Below, piece by piece: positions 31,880 through 45,400 of a stretch of DNA of 64,000 nt. The translations under genes were made by a program, and so were the position numbers. Numbering within the stretch: the first letter of the stretch is position 1; every line of letters begins with the position of its first letter. The notes beneath the pieces were generated by a model, which saw nothing but the letters and a program-made list of their open reading frames with translations, had not been told where the DNA came from and ran no database searches. The DNA lies in assembly GCF_000003815.2 (NCBI RefSeq), contig NC_049982.1, positions 23,394,169 to 23,458,168 on the forward strand, written 5' to 3'. This DNA is from Branchiostoma floridae (lineage: Eukaryota > Chordata > Leptocardii > Amphioxiformes > Branchiostomatidae).

Positions 31880-33890
31880 GCTTTTCACCCACTGGCCTGC
31901 GGTCGAAGATTACGTCTTTTGTTTCTTGTTTCCGTTGGCATTTTTGGACATGGCGTTCCACACGGCGATGTCTCTCATTCGATTTTGTTCAAACGTGTGA
32001 TAATTCCTTGATAATAAATAGATAAATAAGTTTTATTGCAAATTCTTGCTCGAGGGCTAATTGCAAGTGACTTACAAATAATGGTACTATACAAATACAA
32101 ATAACAGTATAGTAAGCGACTACTTTAGTCTAACTTAAACTAGTTAAAGATGTAACTTAAAAGGAGAGTAGTTTTCTTTTTGTCTGTAAACGTGGAGATG
32201 TTAGGATAGAATTTGGTGGCCTCTTTTAAGAGCTCTTTTCCTTCTTGATCATAGAAGGGGCAGTTTGAGATAAAATGTATTTCGTCTTCTACCATATCTA
32301 ACGTACAGTATTTACAAGTTCTTCGTACACGGGTAGCTTCTTATATCGCTCTTTTTCTATTTCAAGGGGGTGGGCACTAATTCTGATTTTACTAATAGCA
32401 CAACGCAGATCAAAAATATCTAGATATTTTTCCATGGTGTACGATGTCTTACATGTCTTGTAAAAAAATTAAACCTTAACTTACCGGTATCAATACTCAA
32501 ATTATGACAGAATGTTTGGATATACATATCAGATAGTCTAGACTTTAACATTGTACATACACCTCTAATCGGAGTCAGAGCCTGGTACAAGATTACGACA
32601 CGCCCATAATTACGTTCCACAAGGCGACGTCTCTTATTCTTGATCGAACATTCTATAGTGTGATATCGATATTTCTTGATAATGAACACGTGCCTACGTA
32701 CGTATCAACCTCTAAGGAAAGTCAGAGCCTAGTACTACACGCCCGGTCTGTCTTTTTTCCCTGTACCTGCCATGGTATCATTTTTCTGCTGGCCCTTTCG
32801 GACACTAAATGACGATTTTTTTCTCTTTAATTGTCCAAACATTTTATCGCGTGATATTTCTTGATAGTGAACCTAACGTATCCACCTCTATTCGGAGTCA
32901 GAGCCCGGCACAAGATTGTGACACGCCCAATTAAAGTCTATGTTTCTTTCCTCCGTACGTGGTACCATTTTTCCGTTGGCCTGTTCGGGCATTTAACTAA
33001 TTACGTTCCATGGGGATAAGTCTCTTAAAGTCTTGTTATTTTTAGGTGTGATATTCCTTGATAATGAACCTACGTATTCACCTCTGCTTGGAATCAGAGC
33101 CTGGTACAATATTACGACATGCCCGTGTTTCTTTCCTCCGTACCTGGTACCATTTGTCTGCTGAACCTTTTGGATATATGATTACATTCCACAGGGCGAT
33201 ATCTCTTTACGTCTTGTGCGAACATTTTATCGTGTGATATTCCTTGCTAATGAACCTACGTATCTACGTCTATTCGGAATCAGAGTCTGGTACAAGATTG
33301 CGACGCGCCCGGTTATAGTCTATATTTCTTTCCTCTGTACCTGGTACCATTTTTTCAGTTGGCCTTTCGGACACATAAGTGTGTTCTACAGGACAAACTC
33401 TCTTTAAGCCTTATTCAAACATTTTCTCATGTGATATTTCTTGATAATGAACCTGGGCGTATCCACCTCGAGCTCTGCTTGGAGTAGGAACATGGTACAA
33501 GATTGCGACACGCTCGCTTAAAGTCTATGCTTCTTTCTCCTCTCCTGGTACCATTTTCCGTTGACTTTTTCTTGACACTTAATTGCGTTCTACGGTCGAT
33601 GTCGATATTGTGTGGTTATTCTTGATAATGAACCTACATATCCACCTCTGCTTGGAGTCAGAGCCTGGTACAAGATTACGACACGCCAGGTTAAAGTCTG
33701 TGTTTCTTTGAAGTACCTGGTACCATTTTTCGTTGTTGTGTCTGGTTCCATCTTACGTACCATACGGTGATGTCTCTTTAAGTCTTGTTCAAACATTTTT
33801 TATCGTGTGATATTCTTAATAATGAACCTACGTATCTACGTCTATTCGGAGTCAGAGCCTGGTACAAGATTAGGGCACGCCCACCATTGT
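31880..33890. repeat. Diverged tandem array of about 190-base units
   Basis: The landmark GAGTCAGAGCCTGGTACAAG recurs with changes near 32571, 32718, 32898, 33091, 33278, 33481, 33655 and 33848. Each unit also has a GTGATATTCCTTGATAATGAACC block and a GGTACCATTT block. A partial unit at about 31890-32020 lies left of a LINE fragment. Units are well diverged, so the array is old. Confidence 0.85.
32030..32410 (-). mobile_element. Degenerate LINE 3' end, related to that at 21890-22440
   Basis: On the minus strand KIRISAHPLEIEKERYKKL, a frameshift, then CKYC and EIHFISNCPFYDQEGKELL match the retrotransposon-like fragment in receptor intron 2. The 3' end AATTGCAAGTG..TTGC is also shared. It sits inside the tandem array. 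Confidence 0.65.
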
Positions 33891-34819
33891 TAACACATGT
33901 ATTTGCGGTGCTGTCGGGTACTTGAGTCGGGCCTGCAGGTCAACCACGACCAGCGGTGTCGTCATCCTACGTGCCCATTGTGTGTCCTTGTTCAAACACA
34001 CAGACATGGTGGCTCGCACGTAGACCATGGGTCCCTTGCCATTGCTTACTGCTGCACACGATAGATCGCGCGTTTACTTTTTGACTATCCCTCAATGGGA
34101 GGGTATGTCAGGGGTTTTATACAACAACATAACGTATATACTGGCGTCTCTGAGGAGAAAGAGGCTTTACCAAGACGTTTAATCAATTTTTGCACCATAT
34201 TTTACATAATTTCACAAACATAACAACGTTGCTGAATGGAAAACATTTACGCTTATTGAACAATTTACATTTATTAAGGAACTCGAAGCCCCCCTTTTAA
34301 GAAGTCAGCTGACCACTTAAAGATACATTTACATGTTCCCGGTTGGTAGGGCCACAGTAAGTAAATTCTATGGATAACGTCCTCTGCAGCCTCCCAATCT
34401 GATGCGAGAGTGCGAAATAAAAAGCAGGATATCAAATCATATCATATCATCGTATAGGAGGCAGTGATGAAAAAGAAGATGGAAAAGAAAAAGAAAAAAA
34501 ATATTCCCAGATTCAAGAAATGCACGAAGTGACACTAATGTATCAGCACCGCTTACTAATTTGACAAGTGTACTGTATTGAATGCTATCACACTAGCTGC
34601 TGTCGCTTCTACAAGTGCAATCAAGATTTATCACAACTCTGGCTTTCTCATCTTCGTTATTTTCTTATCATGTTGAAGAGAAAAAGATTTTCTACCCATT
34701 TCCTTCCATATCAGGCGAAAATTAATGCACGTAGTTGATGTTACCCATACAATTTAGATCCTGCGGCCTAACCGGTGCAAACAGGTCGTTGTGTCAACTT
34801 GCCGATAAGCAGGTTACAA

Positions 34820-34941
34820 AGGCGAAGTTCCCGGCCCGGCCGGCTCTCTTGCCGGGTTGACATTCGGAGAGGGAGGTCGGTGGGAAAAATCTGAACGGTC
34901 CAACCTAACAGCGTGCCGGCCGGTGTTTTCTGTAAACTACG
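34820..34941 (+). promoter_or_regulatory. GC-rich promoter-like stretch before the tail-anchored gene
   Basis: A locally GC-rich block (GGCCCGGCCGGCTC, GAGAGGGAGGTCGG) directly before the proposed first exon, in otherwise AT-rich DNA. No TATA box was seen. Confidence 0.35.
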
Positions 34942-37900
34942 ATGTGTAAAGTGTGCTCTTCTATCAATGGTGAGTTCGGCTTTCTTACTTGATATTCATC
35001 AAAAATACACGAGTCTTGACGTATTTTTTTCTTTAGACGCAAAATTACAATGCTGAACACTTAACACTGTTTATGTTATTGTTTATGTTTACAGTTTCTA
35101 GTACATTTTTCAGTGTTGGATAAGAAATGTTCTGTATCGTAGACTGGCCGCTGTCGAACCCTACTGAATAAAATTACCTTATTAATAAGGTACATGTATG
35201 TAGGTACGTGACCCTATTGCCTAATCGTCACTTATACACGCCTATATTTGTTCAGTAATAGACATATGAAATACGTGTGAGCTAGCGGTCGGAATGGGAC
35301 GGCGGGTCACACAGAAAAGAAGGAATAAAACTAGTACTGACGTATCAGCAATATAGAATAAGCAACTTGTTAGATTTTTCATGCCATTTTCTGTGTTATT
35401 CCCACACAAAACCGGTGTTGGACCATACTTACAGGGTGGGGGCTTTTTACTCTCCAAGCAGAAATTAGGCACTGGCTTGTTATGGTCGGCAAATGTAAAG
35501 AAAGAAAAACAGAGAAAAATTGAAAGGCAAAAAACGACAACAAGAAAAACGCCAAACTACCTGTGCTTGGAGAATAGCGTGTAGATTATAACCGGTCTAA
35601 ATTGGAAATAGTAATTTGAGGTTTAACAAGAAGACCGGGTCTACTACATGTTTCGACATGTTTCAGAATGAAGGTACAATACGTTTAGTTGCTATACAGT
35701 CAAACCTGTATTAGGGGCCACCTCTACCTGTCCATAGTGGCCACTTTTTGTCGGTCCCTTGGGTATTTTATCTACAAGTTGCCACCTCTATACAGAGGCC
35801 ACCTGTCTATAGTGGCCAAATTTGCCCGGTCCCTTGAGTGGTCGCTATAGACAGGTTTGACTGTACTTAGCGTACATTTTGCACCACCTTGACTTTGTAA
35901 CCTCTTGTGTGAAAAAATCTTTTAAAAACCTTAAACCTTCAGCAAGAGTCACGACACGACCTTCCATGCTTCAAGGTCTGACTATAGTTAATGATTCAAA
36001 GAGAACTGCCAAGCTCTGGTTGCGCAGCTGTATTTTCTAACCGTGAACTTGACAATCCCGGCAGAGGCCGACACGAGAAACAAACATAAGGGCTTAGTCG
36101 TATATACAATGTATAGAACCCCTTTTCTACTGTATTCACTTTACATAATTTGTTTCAGTTTTGTATATCTGATTTCTTGTGCCACATGAAAACGTTAACG
36201 GCAACAAAAACGTACTCTCCGAGCAGATGTTAGGCTCTGACTGTTCTTTGACGCGGCCGCGAGACATAGAATACGGTACAAAATAAAAACGATAAAAATG
36301 TTCCCAAAAAAACGTTCAAAAATAGCCGGAGCCTAAGCTTTGCTTGGAAAGTAGGCAAAATGTGCAATTATATCGAGATCTTATTCAGACCGGCGCTTTA
36401 CAAAACACGGCACAATGTCAATGTTTGACGGCACGGCACAAAGTCGGCGCCCGTACTAGTGTGCGTCACTGACCTTCACACATATCCGGGTGATGGCTAA
36501 ACAGAAGCCGCTACCCCGGCAACTGATGATGTTGAGAACACCGGTAGCGTATATTCTTTTATTCTCCAAGTAGAGGTTTCAGTCGTAGGGATAGTAGTAG
36601 TCGGAAATTTTCACGTCTTCTGGGAAGGAGGCAGCCGTAAGAATTCTCAGCCAGTACTACACATACCCCACTCATCCACCCCGACTGAAACCTTTGCTTG
36701 GAGAATTATACTCGTTAGAAAGTTGATCTAAAAATGGATTACCATCACACATGACTTTGCCAAGATAAAAACACAGCAGAAGTGATACACAATTCAGTAG
36801 CTTGATGGTCAGTCGGACGCTGTCCTATCATCTATATCTTTGTTTGATTAGGCCACTTTTTTGACGCAGGCTATTTGGACTGAACTGCGCACATGTAAAT
36901 TATGCTTCGCTCGGGAGTAGGATTGGTGAGAGACTATATAGCATATATATATGGACTTTATATGTATATATAAAGAACCTTAAAGAGTCAATTTGCGTTT
37001 TCCTTCTGTTCCTATTGTATCCATTCCCAAATGATATTATTACTTCAAATATACACAAATTGAATTCAAAGGAAGGGTTGATTCCCTTTTACCTCCATTA
37101 ATATTTTATGCACTAATGGATGTACTACTCGATGGGGTGTAGGGTTTTACAATTATTGCGCAATGTTGTTTGTTTTGGGTCAACATTTACTCTCTAATAT
37201 ATCTTACCGTTGGTAATGGTCTTACTAATGGCTGACGTCTAAGGGTGGCCGCTGGGCCTATTCAATTTCACATATATCAGTTCAATAGAATGAAACTAAC
37301 TTGTAAACATGGATTCTATTACAACTTTGCTTTCTTCGATGGTACAATAAAGTGACCCCCATGTTTTCAAGGTCGTTTACGTTAAAGGCCGCTTGTGTCT
37401 ATGGGGAAATTTTTCGGGCCAAAAAAAGTGGCCGTTATGGCCAGGTGACCGCGCCGGTTTGAAGAGGTGGCCACTTGCGAAAGTTGAACTATATGTTTAG
37501 TTACCTTCTCTTGTTATATTTCGATTGAAACGTGACTTTAAAACGGGTCACGTTTGTCGCACGATTGTCGTGCGATCCCAAACTGAGGGTCTTCTTGAGA
37601 CAGTCGTACATGTGTCGTACAAAATTCAGCTGTCTTCTTACGGGAACGACTGCCTTACATACATCTTAGCTCTTTGTCGGCGGTTGGTTCTTTCCCAGCC
37701 TTCTTGAAGATTGCACATAATCATAATATCGTGATGAAACAACGACATAGGATAAAGTAGCACAGGGAAACAATAACTTCTTGGTTTGCGCGGTGTTTTT
37801 GCACGGACACTTACCAAAACAAGGGCATGGCACAACGTCTAGAAATATACGAGAGGACTGTGACCCCCATATTTCAAAAATAGATGATTACCAAGTGTTC

Positions 37901-39627
37901 TAACGGACCTCAACTTTATGTAGAATTCTGGGAATGTAACATACTAGCGCTACCTGCCCCTCGTGAATCAACATGACTTTGGCTCGACAGTTCAGCTATA
38001 TGAGACTTGTACATATCATGGAACGATCTCTGGCTGTCTGGCGTTGATGTACGTGACAGTAACAAGTTTCCAAAAATAAGGCTTACAAGATTATTTTTCT
38101 TCGCATGCAGGACGGGGAGAAGCAGAGGTCCGAGGATGGAAGGGTCCCGGTCCATGTGCCCCCACGACTGACCACCTCTACCACCCACAAGCCATGTCAG
38201 CAAAAGATCTGAGCACAGACACCGAAGAAGACGATTTACCAGGCTGCCTGCCGCCCTTCAGTCCGCCAAAGAAACCAACTGGCCCGCTCTCTGAGGAAGA
38301 AGAATTCGAACTGATCGCGAAATGGCAGGCGGGCGGGCTAACACTGGGCCAGCCCAAATCATCAGCCATCACCGATGTCACGGTCAAGTACAAGTCTCGG
38401 GAAGACCTGGACAACCTCGGCTTCGACACGCACGACGAAGTAACCGGAGAGGAATACGATGTGCTGTACGACCTCTACGCCACGATGGATGACGTAGACC
38501 AGACATGCGACCGTCTTGAAGACGACTTCACGGCCTTGGCTCCGGCGATGGAAGGAGACCATTTCTTCTTCTACGACGAGGAGAATGAGTGTGGCCCGAA
38601 CTTCCACGACGACGAGATGGCTGAAGAGGAGAGCTGGAACCAATACGAGTACCAAACAACCCTGTACCCGTATACGAAAGAAAACGGAGGGGTGTGGTAC
38701 ACCACAGAAGAAGACGGCCACGGGTTAACTTTCGAAGAAGACGACTCCGACAATTCTGGCTCCTTGGAGCGGCAGCAGCGAGTCAGCTCCGGGTATCTCA
38801 GCGCCGACCTGTCCTTCGAGCAGTCCTCTCGGGACGACAGCACTCAGTACTCCGACAGTGTCTACATCCCGAAGGGCTGGGAGAAATTCCCGAGAGAAAT
38901 CGCCAAGCAAAAGTTTGACCTGAAGAAGGACCCGGCCCTGCCGAGTCTGAAAGTGCCGCCCGTGGAGGAGGAACCACCGAGACAGTACCGGAGAGCTCGG
39001 TCGGAGAGAGGAGAGGAAGAGCAGTGGGAGGTGTCCCTGGCAGATGAAATTCTGCAGGCTGAAGGCTTTAGGTCCGGTTCTCACCGTCACTCGCGGAGGT
39101 CGTCAAGGGACCACCATCGTCCGCGCATCCTGGACCTCCGCCGGCGCAGCCGCCACGACAGCGGGCCCATTCCCGGGTCCGTCCGCATGCCGTCCCTGAG
39201 GGACAAGCTGGAGGAGTACCAACGGGAGCTGGAAGTGCACGGCCCTCGTCGGTCGGAGCCGCAGTCTCGTCGGTCAAGCCTGGCCACCACGATGACGGGC
39301 TGGGACCTGACGTCGATGAGCTACTCGCAATCACAAGCTGACATGTCCTGCACGGAGGATGCCTGGGCGGGCGGCAGGCGCAGGAGATCCGCGCACCATC
39401 ACCACCGTTCCCGGCGGGAGAGTCGCGTTGTCTCCGCCGCCACGACACCCAGACCGTCCCGCCCGTCCAGCGGGCGTTCCCACAAACATCGACACGGAAA
39501 GAACAAGGACAGTGATCGCGAGTGGAAGATCGTGACTGTTGTGGGTTGCGTGATCGCAATAGGCGTCCTCATATGGGGCCTGTACGGACATGGTAGCACC
39601 AAGACCACCGCTATAAGAATGGAATAA
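34942..39627 (+). CDS. Acidic, Arg/Ser/His-rich tail-anchored protein, unrecognised
   Basis: The main exon (38111-39627) encodes 477 aa from the ATG at 38194 (G at -3). The frame stays open upstream to the acceptor GCATGCAG at 38110. A possible first exon, 34942-34969 (ATG, then ATG|GTGAGT donor), joins in phase and would add 37 residues to give 514 aa. The first 200 residues are strongly acidic. Residues about 280-440 are basic and rich in Arg, Ser and His (RRSSRDHHRPR, HHHHRSRRE). A single membrane segment (VTVVGCVIAIGVLIWGLYG) lies near the C-terminus, leaving a short tail, so it should be tail-anchored with the bulk in the cytosol. I recognise no CARD, KASH, BH or other named domain. It is the next gene after MAVS on the same strand, but no functional link is shown. 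Confidence 0.7.
35448..35576. mobile_element. MITE with CTCCAAGCA ends (copy 1)
   Basis: Left end TACTCTCCAAGCAGAAATTA; right end TGCTTGGAGAATA is its inverse. No coding capacity. It lies in the intron before 38111. Confidence 0.6.
35695..35865. mobile_element. MITE with 15-base perfect ends TACAGTCAAACCTGT
   Basis: The terminal 15 bases are exact inverted repeats. The interior repeats GGCCACC and TAGTGGCCA. The element at 47920-48091 belongs to the same family. Confidence 0.8.
36213..36353. mobile_element. MITE with CTCCAAGCA-type ends (copy 2)
   Basis: Left end TACTCTCCGAGCAGATGTTA and right end the inverse (AAGCTTTGCTTGGAAAGTA). Confidence 0.55.
36560..36708. mobile_element. MITE with CTCCAAGCA-type ends (copy 3)
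   Basis: Left end ATTCTCCAAGTAGAGGTTTC and AGTCG; right end CGACTGAAACCTTTGCTTGG and AGAAT. Inverted repeats of about 25 bases. Confidence 0.65.
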
Positions 39628-42403
39628 GAACAGACCGTAGAATCCTTCACAGTCATCTTTTGAGTCTCAGTTGGAAGAAAGAACACAAACGCTGAGCGAC
39701 TGAAGTCGTCTTCTCGCAAGGAATAGCTTATGTCACCGGCATATTCCTGACCTGGAAATTCCTGCATACGCTGTTGTGATTTCAGCGCACATTGTGGCTT
39801 GAAAGCGCCAAGTGTGAAACAACATGAACTTGACTCATGCGACTATAAATTGATCCGCGCTTTTTGAACCACGATGAACTCTTTGAGTGTGGTCAAACGA
39901 GTGAGGACTACGAATCAACTGTGCGACTTTAACGTCGTAGTTAACGCATCTTAAAATGTTGCTCATTTTGCTGACTTGTCATAATTTATTATCCGTAGAA
40001 GGACATCATTTGAAGGCAGTGTTATAAAAAGAAAACAAATATGTGGAACAAGTGTGGATGTAATATGTGTAGTGTTCGTCATGTACCATAGAAATGTTGT
40101 GGTACATCATCAGAACTTGATGTGCTGTTGCAGTTTTAATCTGACCCCAATCATGATCTTAATTTAACGTGTACGTATGTACTTCATGTACGTATAGCCA
40201 AGCGTTTTAAAACAATGGGCCAGATTCGTTTGTAAGACCCCACTGTTGTCAGTGCAAATCAGGCTTATGTCTATACATGTTACACGGCATCAATACATTT
40301 TAAAACACTGACATGCTCTTAAAAACTAATCATGTTCTGCAGTTCTGTTTGCTCAATTTGCTAAAATATGATGTGATAACCGTTTTGATTGCACAAATAC
40401 TGTGGCCCGATTTATGCCAATCATTGGGAAAACCTAGAGAAGAATGGTACACAACAAGACTATGTTCCTGCAAGCTTCTTTATTGAACTTTAAAACATAA
40501 CATCGAATGTACATTAAATAGAACACTTTCTCTTGATTAGAAGTTAATGCATTAGTTGTTCTCTCACATATTACAATAAGTACAGTCCTTAGCAAAGTAT
40601 AACACTGTCACAAAGAAGTCATGTTCACAGTGTATGAGTGTAAACAGTCTACGTAACAGATTTGCTGCTAGAAAACAAAAACACATTTTCAGTGGCTGTT
40701 TTACATTTATGATTTACAGTTTTGACTTCTTTTGGCAGAGTTTGGCTGCATCGCAGCATGTTATTGTGCTATACATCAGTATGGAAGCTGTATTGTAACA
40801 CTGACAATGGAGGCAAAAAAAAGAAATGTTGAGAAAAATTTACAGATTGCAAAAATAAAATTTTATGACAATACATTTTGTACAAAGTTATTATTTCTTA
40901 CAATTTCTACTTAACATTAGGTTATAGTTACATGTATGAGATCTCTCACAGCTTTTCCATAATTTCTCTGGTTGAGAAAAATCATAACCGAGAAGTTTTG
41001 CAAAATTGTTATGATTTGGGCAATGCATATCACCTCAAAATTTGTGGAAAAGCTTTGTTTGTGGCTTCTTAGTGTTACATGTATATCTGACAGGACAAAA
41101 ACAGGCACTTTGATATAATCTCATCAACATGATACAATTGCACACATGATGAATGGATGGGCTCGCTCCCTGAGAGCATTGCCAAAAACATCAGGTTTCC
41201 ACAATAATACATTTACACACAATTATGTGCCCCAATCCTTACAAAACAAAGCTTTGAGGATTTTTCAACACGCTAGGGCTTAACATTAGGTCCAAGACAT
41301 CTTGAAAATTTAAGCTTCAAAGCATAAGCAGAAACAATTGAGACTCCTGTTTGTACATACATTCTGAAAGAGGCGAAAAGTACAAAATATCAATTTTCTT
41401 TCTACATTACGACATCTATTTGTTATGGTTACCTTTGCTATCTAAATTGTGTCAATTGTTTTTAAACTAGCACCTCAGTATAAAGCACTTGAATAGCAAC
41501 AAAATACATGTACTCTAAATGTTCACATATCAAAGGTGAGCATATTTGCTGTTGGGAGTTTGCCTGAGATACAGCACTCCATGCTCTCCAATAACCCTTT
41601 CATAGCCTTTGCTTCACTAACTCGTACATCATATCAACAGTGTCATTCTTTATCATATAAACAAGGCGATCCTGATCATAAATGATTTATTTTTCAATAA
41701 AGGAAGTTTTACTAATGTGAATTTCTCTGCTGCCAGTGGTCTTGTGTGTTTTATTGTTAGCGCACCTGTATGTTTACACTAACGACTATATGAGAACAAA
41801 GGCAAAATGCAAAACAAGCACTTTTTCAGAGGGAGCACTCTTTGTGGTGGGGGCGGTTCAAAAGTTCACTTTGACAAAGACAAAACAAACTTGGCCAAAT
41901 GTTCAGGTTGTTATTTGTCCTTTGGCGCCTGGTTTTGCTGGTGCGCAATTCTCCAAAAGTCAAAGTCCTGTGAGAATTACATTTGGATATCTTTCATAAT
42001 TTATCATCTAGAATAATAAGACAATACATGTGACACTTTTTGTGATGATGGGGAAGTTGAAAGAAATACAAAACCAGACATTGGAGTTAGGAGGTATGAA
42101 CTGAGATGCTACAAAAAAATTTAGACCTGTCTGACTTTTTTTCTTAATTTTTTACATGAGGCGTTCACAATCCAAAATTCTGCACTCCTGTACAAATTAT
42201 GATGTATCAAAGAATATCTGGAAAACGTCTCTTTTTTTATATTGTACAGAATCAAATGCTAAATTGAGAGAAAAAACAATCTTATGCCCTTCACTTATAT
42301 TGCTGACACATCAAGGTTCAAAAGTGCAGCTTTATAGTCCAAAATCTGAGGTCAAGACTTTTGAATGAAGGGTAAACTTTATAGACTGATTGTACCTGTG
42401 TGA
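39628..42403. other. Convergent 3' untranslated regions
   Basis: The plus-strand tail-anchored gene stops at 39627 and the minus-strand rhotekin at 42404. No conserved coding frame lies between. A good minus-strand signal (AATAAA at 40484-40479, then a GT-rich stretch) suggests a rhotekin 3' end near 40460. An ATTAAA at about 40513 could serve the plus-strand gene, in which case the two transcripts overlap. Confidence 0.45.
40479..40484 (-). terminator. RTKN: Rhotekin polyadenylation signal
   Basis: AATAAA on the minus strand, followed by TTGTTGTGT about 20-35 bases downstream, the usual GT-rich element. Confidence 0.5.
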
Positions 42404-45400
42404 CTACCTATCTCCAGTAGACCCCCCGGCCAGCCTGGGAGGTTTAGGAGGTGGGTTTGTAGTGCCAGATCCACTCGAGATACTCCCTCTGCCACTCGAG
42501 CCGTCATCAGACGACTCCGACCCGGAGACCTTCCCTCCCCGCTCCTGCGGTCTGGGGAGCTTAGCGGCTGTCTCCGAGGTCTGCTCTGCTCCTGATGGTC
42601 AAAGTCAATGGTCAAACTTTATTGCACAACATTTGTTAAACGGGTAAAATGTAAGGCGAATTTAGGTACTTTGTATCAGACAACTAGTTACTGTAAATGC
42701 ATCTAAGTTTGCGGGGATTTAATTTTAGTGGTAGCTGGAAAAAGAACAGTTCGCGGTGGTTTAAAGTTCGCGGCAGCACCATTCACTGTCGTCTCTTACT
42801 GCAATGGAGAAAAGCTCGCGGTGGTTTTAAGTTTGCGGTGAACTGCGAACATCAAAACACAGCGAAAGTTTCTGCATTTACAGTATATAGTATAATTAGC
42901 TTAATAATAATAACCTGACAATAGATGTAGATTGAGGGCAATGCAATATTCGAAGAAACACAGTTTACAGTGTGAAGCAAATCCAGAATGTTGTAACAGA
43001 CTACTTGCTCATAACATAAATCTAGTACCTGATGACTCTGACCCTGAGGACGTCCCCCTGCCCTGTCGTTTCGCTGGTACAGGCTTCTCCCTTGGGGTTC
43101 CCCCCGACTCCTGTGAGGATGCTGAGCCTGTGGTCACCTTGTTGGAGCGAGGGGACGGCACGGGTTTGACCACTGGGAGGGAGTCACTGCTACTGGTGGA
43201 GTCTGTCCTGGCCTGCTGGACAAGTCTTCTCTCAGCTGGGATGGGCTTGGTACTGACCTCGGCTGAGTCATCGGAAGCTGCGTTGGGTTTGGTCACTTTG
43301 ATGGCCTTGCCCTGTGAGAAGTACAGATGCAGAATTGAAAATCATCCTAAAAGTATACTACAGTAACTACATGTACAATGGGTATAACAACCACTTGATA
43401 CATACACACACATGCTAACACAACAGAAACTAACACTGAAAATAAACTATCGTTTGCTCAAGATCAGAGTCATTTGATGATAATGGCACTTCCCTAAATT
43501 CATGGTTAAGTATCTTAAAGTAACAAGATTTTGATCTTCAATATTCAAACCTTCAGTCAAGTGGCAACATTCAAGACAAAATACAAAATACAAGATGCTG
43601 TTTTTACATATCTACTATCCATCACAATTCCATACACACCTATTGGACTTAATATGTTCAATGCAATACTAGTAACTTTAATGGCCATCACAAGAGAAAG
43701 AAAATTCTGCAAAGTACTGACAAAAGAAGCTGAAGTCAATTGTAACACCTGCCTAGAGATAAAGAAAAAGAACTAATAGTGTACCTGGAAGAGCAGTGCC
43801 CATGGTGGTGCCATCATCATTTCTGAAGTGTTGAAGACTTCGTCCCCCGACCCTCGGGAGCCCAGGGAACTCTGGGATATCCGATCATCCTCACTGGAGA
43901 ATTCCACGGAATCTTTGGTGGGTGAGTCCACAGCTGGGGTAGGGGGTAAGGTCATACTATAAAATTTCCACTCAGTCTACATAATTATACGGGTACAAAT
44001 GTACAGGAGTGAAGTTTTGGTTGTGTTTGTTTCCGATCTATGTGAAGGGGCGAAGTCTGCCATCTCTTTTGATTACCTTATTTAGCACAACCAGAGCCTT
44101 TGTTGACAATTCAGACATGCTGAGTGAAGCAATTTGTACGAGGGGTCAGTGACTTTTGTTATGTCTGACAGACCTGCGGTACAAACAAATGAAAGCGAGG
44201 TAGCTAGTCAAGCCAACTAACCAAAAATGGCTTAGTAGCTAAAGGCTGAATTGCATATTGTTGCACAAAGCACCATTGCAAAGGTGTAATTATAGTTGAT
44301 TCAAAATTCTTGATTGAACATGAAGAATTACATGCATGTTACAATACCTGCCACTCAAAATACTTTTTTTTTCAGTCAGGTTGTTCAGGCAGCAACCTAG
44401 CAACCTGCGTCAAAATCCATCTTTGCGCCATCAACATTTCAGGTTGCCCCACTTCCAAGCCATCACTTTCTTAAAATCTCCTAATTTATCCGTCATTTTT
44501 TCTTCCAGTTACATTTCAGGTTGCACACTGCGCTATCTGGGTTTAAAATTATATTGCACCAAGCAAAATGTGGTTGCATTTACAAGTGTGCAAGTGGGTA
44601 TTTCAAGCACTGCATTAGCATAGTCTGAACTGGTTAAAGTAACACACTAAAATAACAAAATGTACAATGTCATGTAGGTTACTTTTCTGAAAATACCACA
44701 GGACTGTCCATGCTAAGATATGTACTCACACAGATCATCATACAGCGATCCCTTCCTGAGGAAAGCCGGCAGCTTGCAGGGTGTGGGGACGTGGATGGGC
44801 ATCATACAGTGGTACGCCTGCTGCCATGCTTCTGTACAACACAAACACACAGGGAGATTTAATGACACTGGCAAGGCCTTTTAGATACTGTCAGAAGCTC
44901 TTCTAATTGCTCCACACCAGCTTTTACTATATCACATGCATTGTATGAAAATTGAAAGAACAGTAGGGAGTTAAGCAACACCCATTTTCAGGAGCAAAAG
45001 ATGTTTGTGACTTCCAAAATTGAAATAATGTCAGATAAATATATAAGTGAGTGAAATATATACATTGTGAATCATACAAACTGGGCAAATCAATTCACTG
45101 GACATTTGGAAAATGCAAATAAATCATCAAATATTTTACTGTAAATTACATTACTGTACTGTATTTGTTCTCATTATTTTCATTTATTGCTTCAACTTGA
45201 TGATTGAGTATGGCAGAGAATTAGCATTTCACATTTCAACTCAACTGATTTTGCCTTCTACTTTTTGTAGGCCTGGGGGACTGATCTCTATGACTTGATT
45301 TTCTATGGCAACAAGAAAAATACACAACACAGCTGATTTACTTTCAATCGACAGGTCAGAAAAAGTAAGTTACCTGCATGAGCGAAGTGCCGCTGGAATG

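Noticed and set aside
38362-39767. Several long antisense frames across the tail-anchored gene
   Set aside because: Shadows of a GC-rich coding exon; no domains.
42379-42615. 78-codon frame over the last rhotekin exon
   Set aside because: Wrong frame; the phase-correct frame gives the Ser/Pro-rich rhotekin tail with a stop at 42404.
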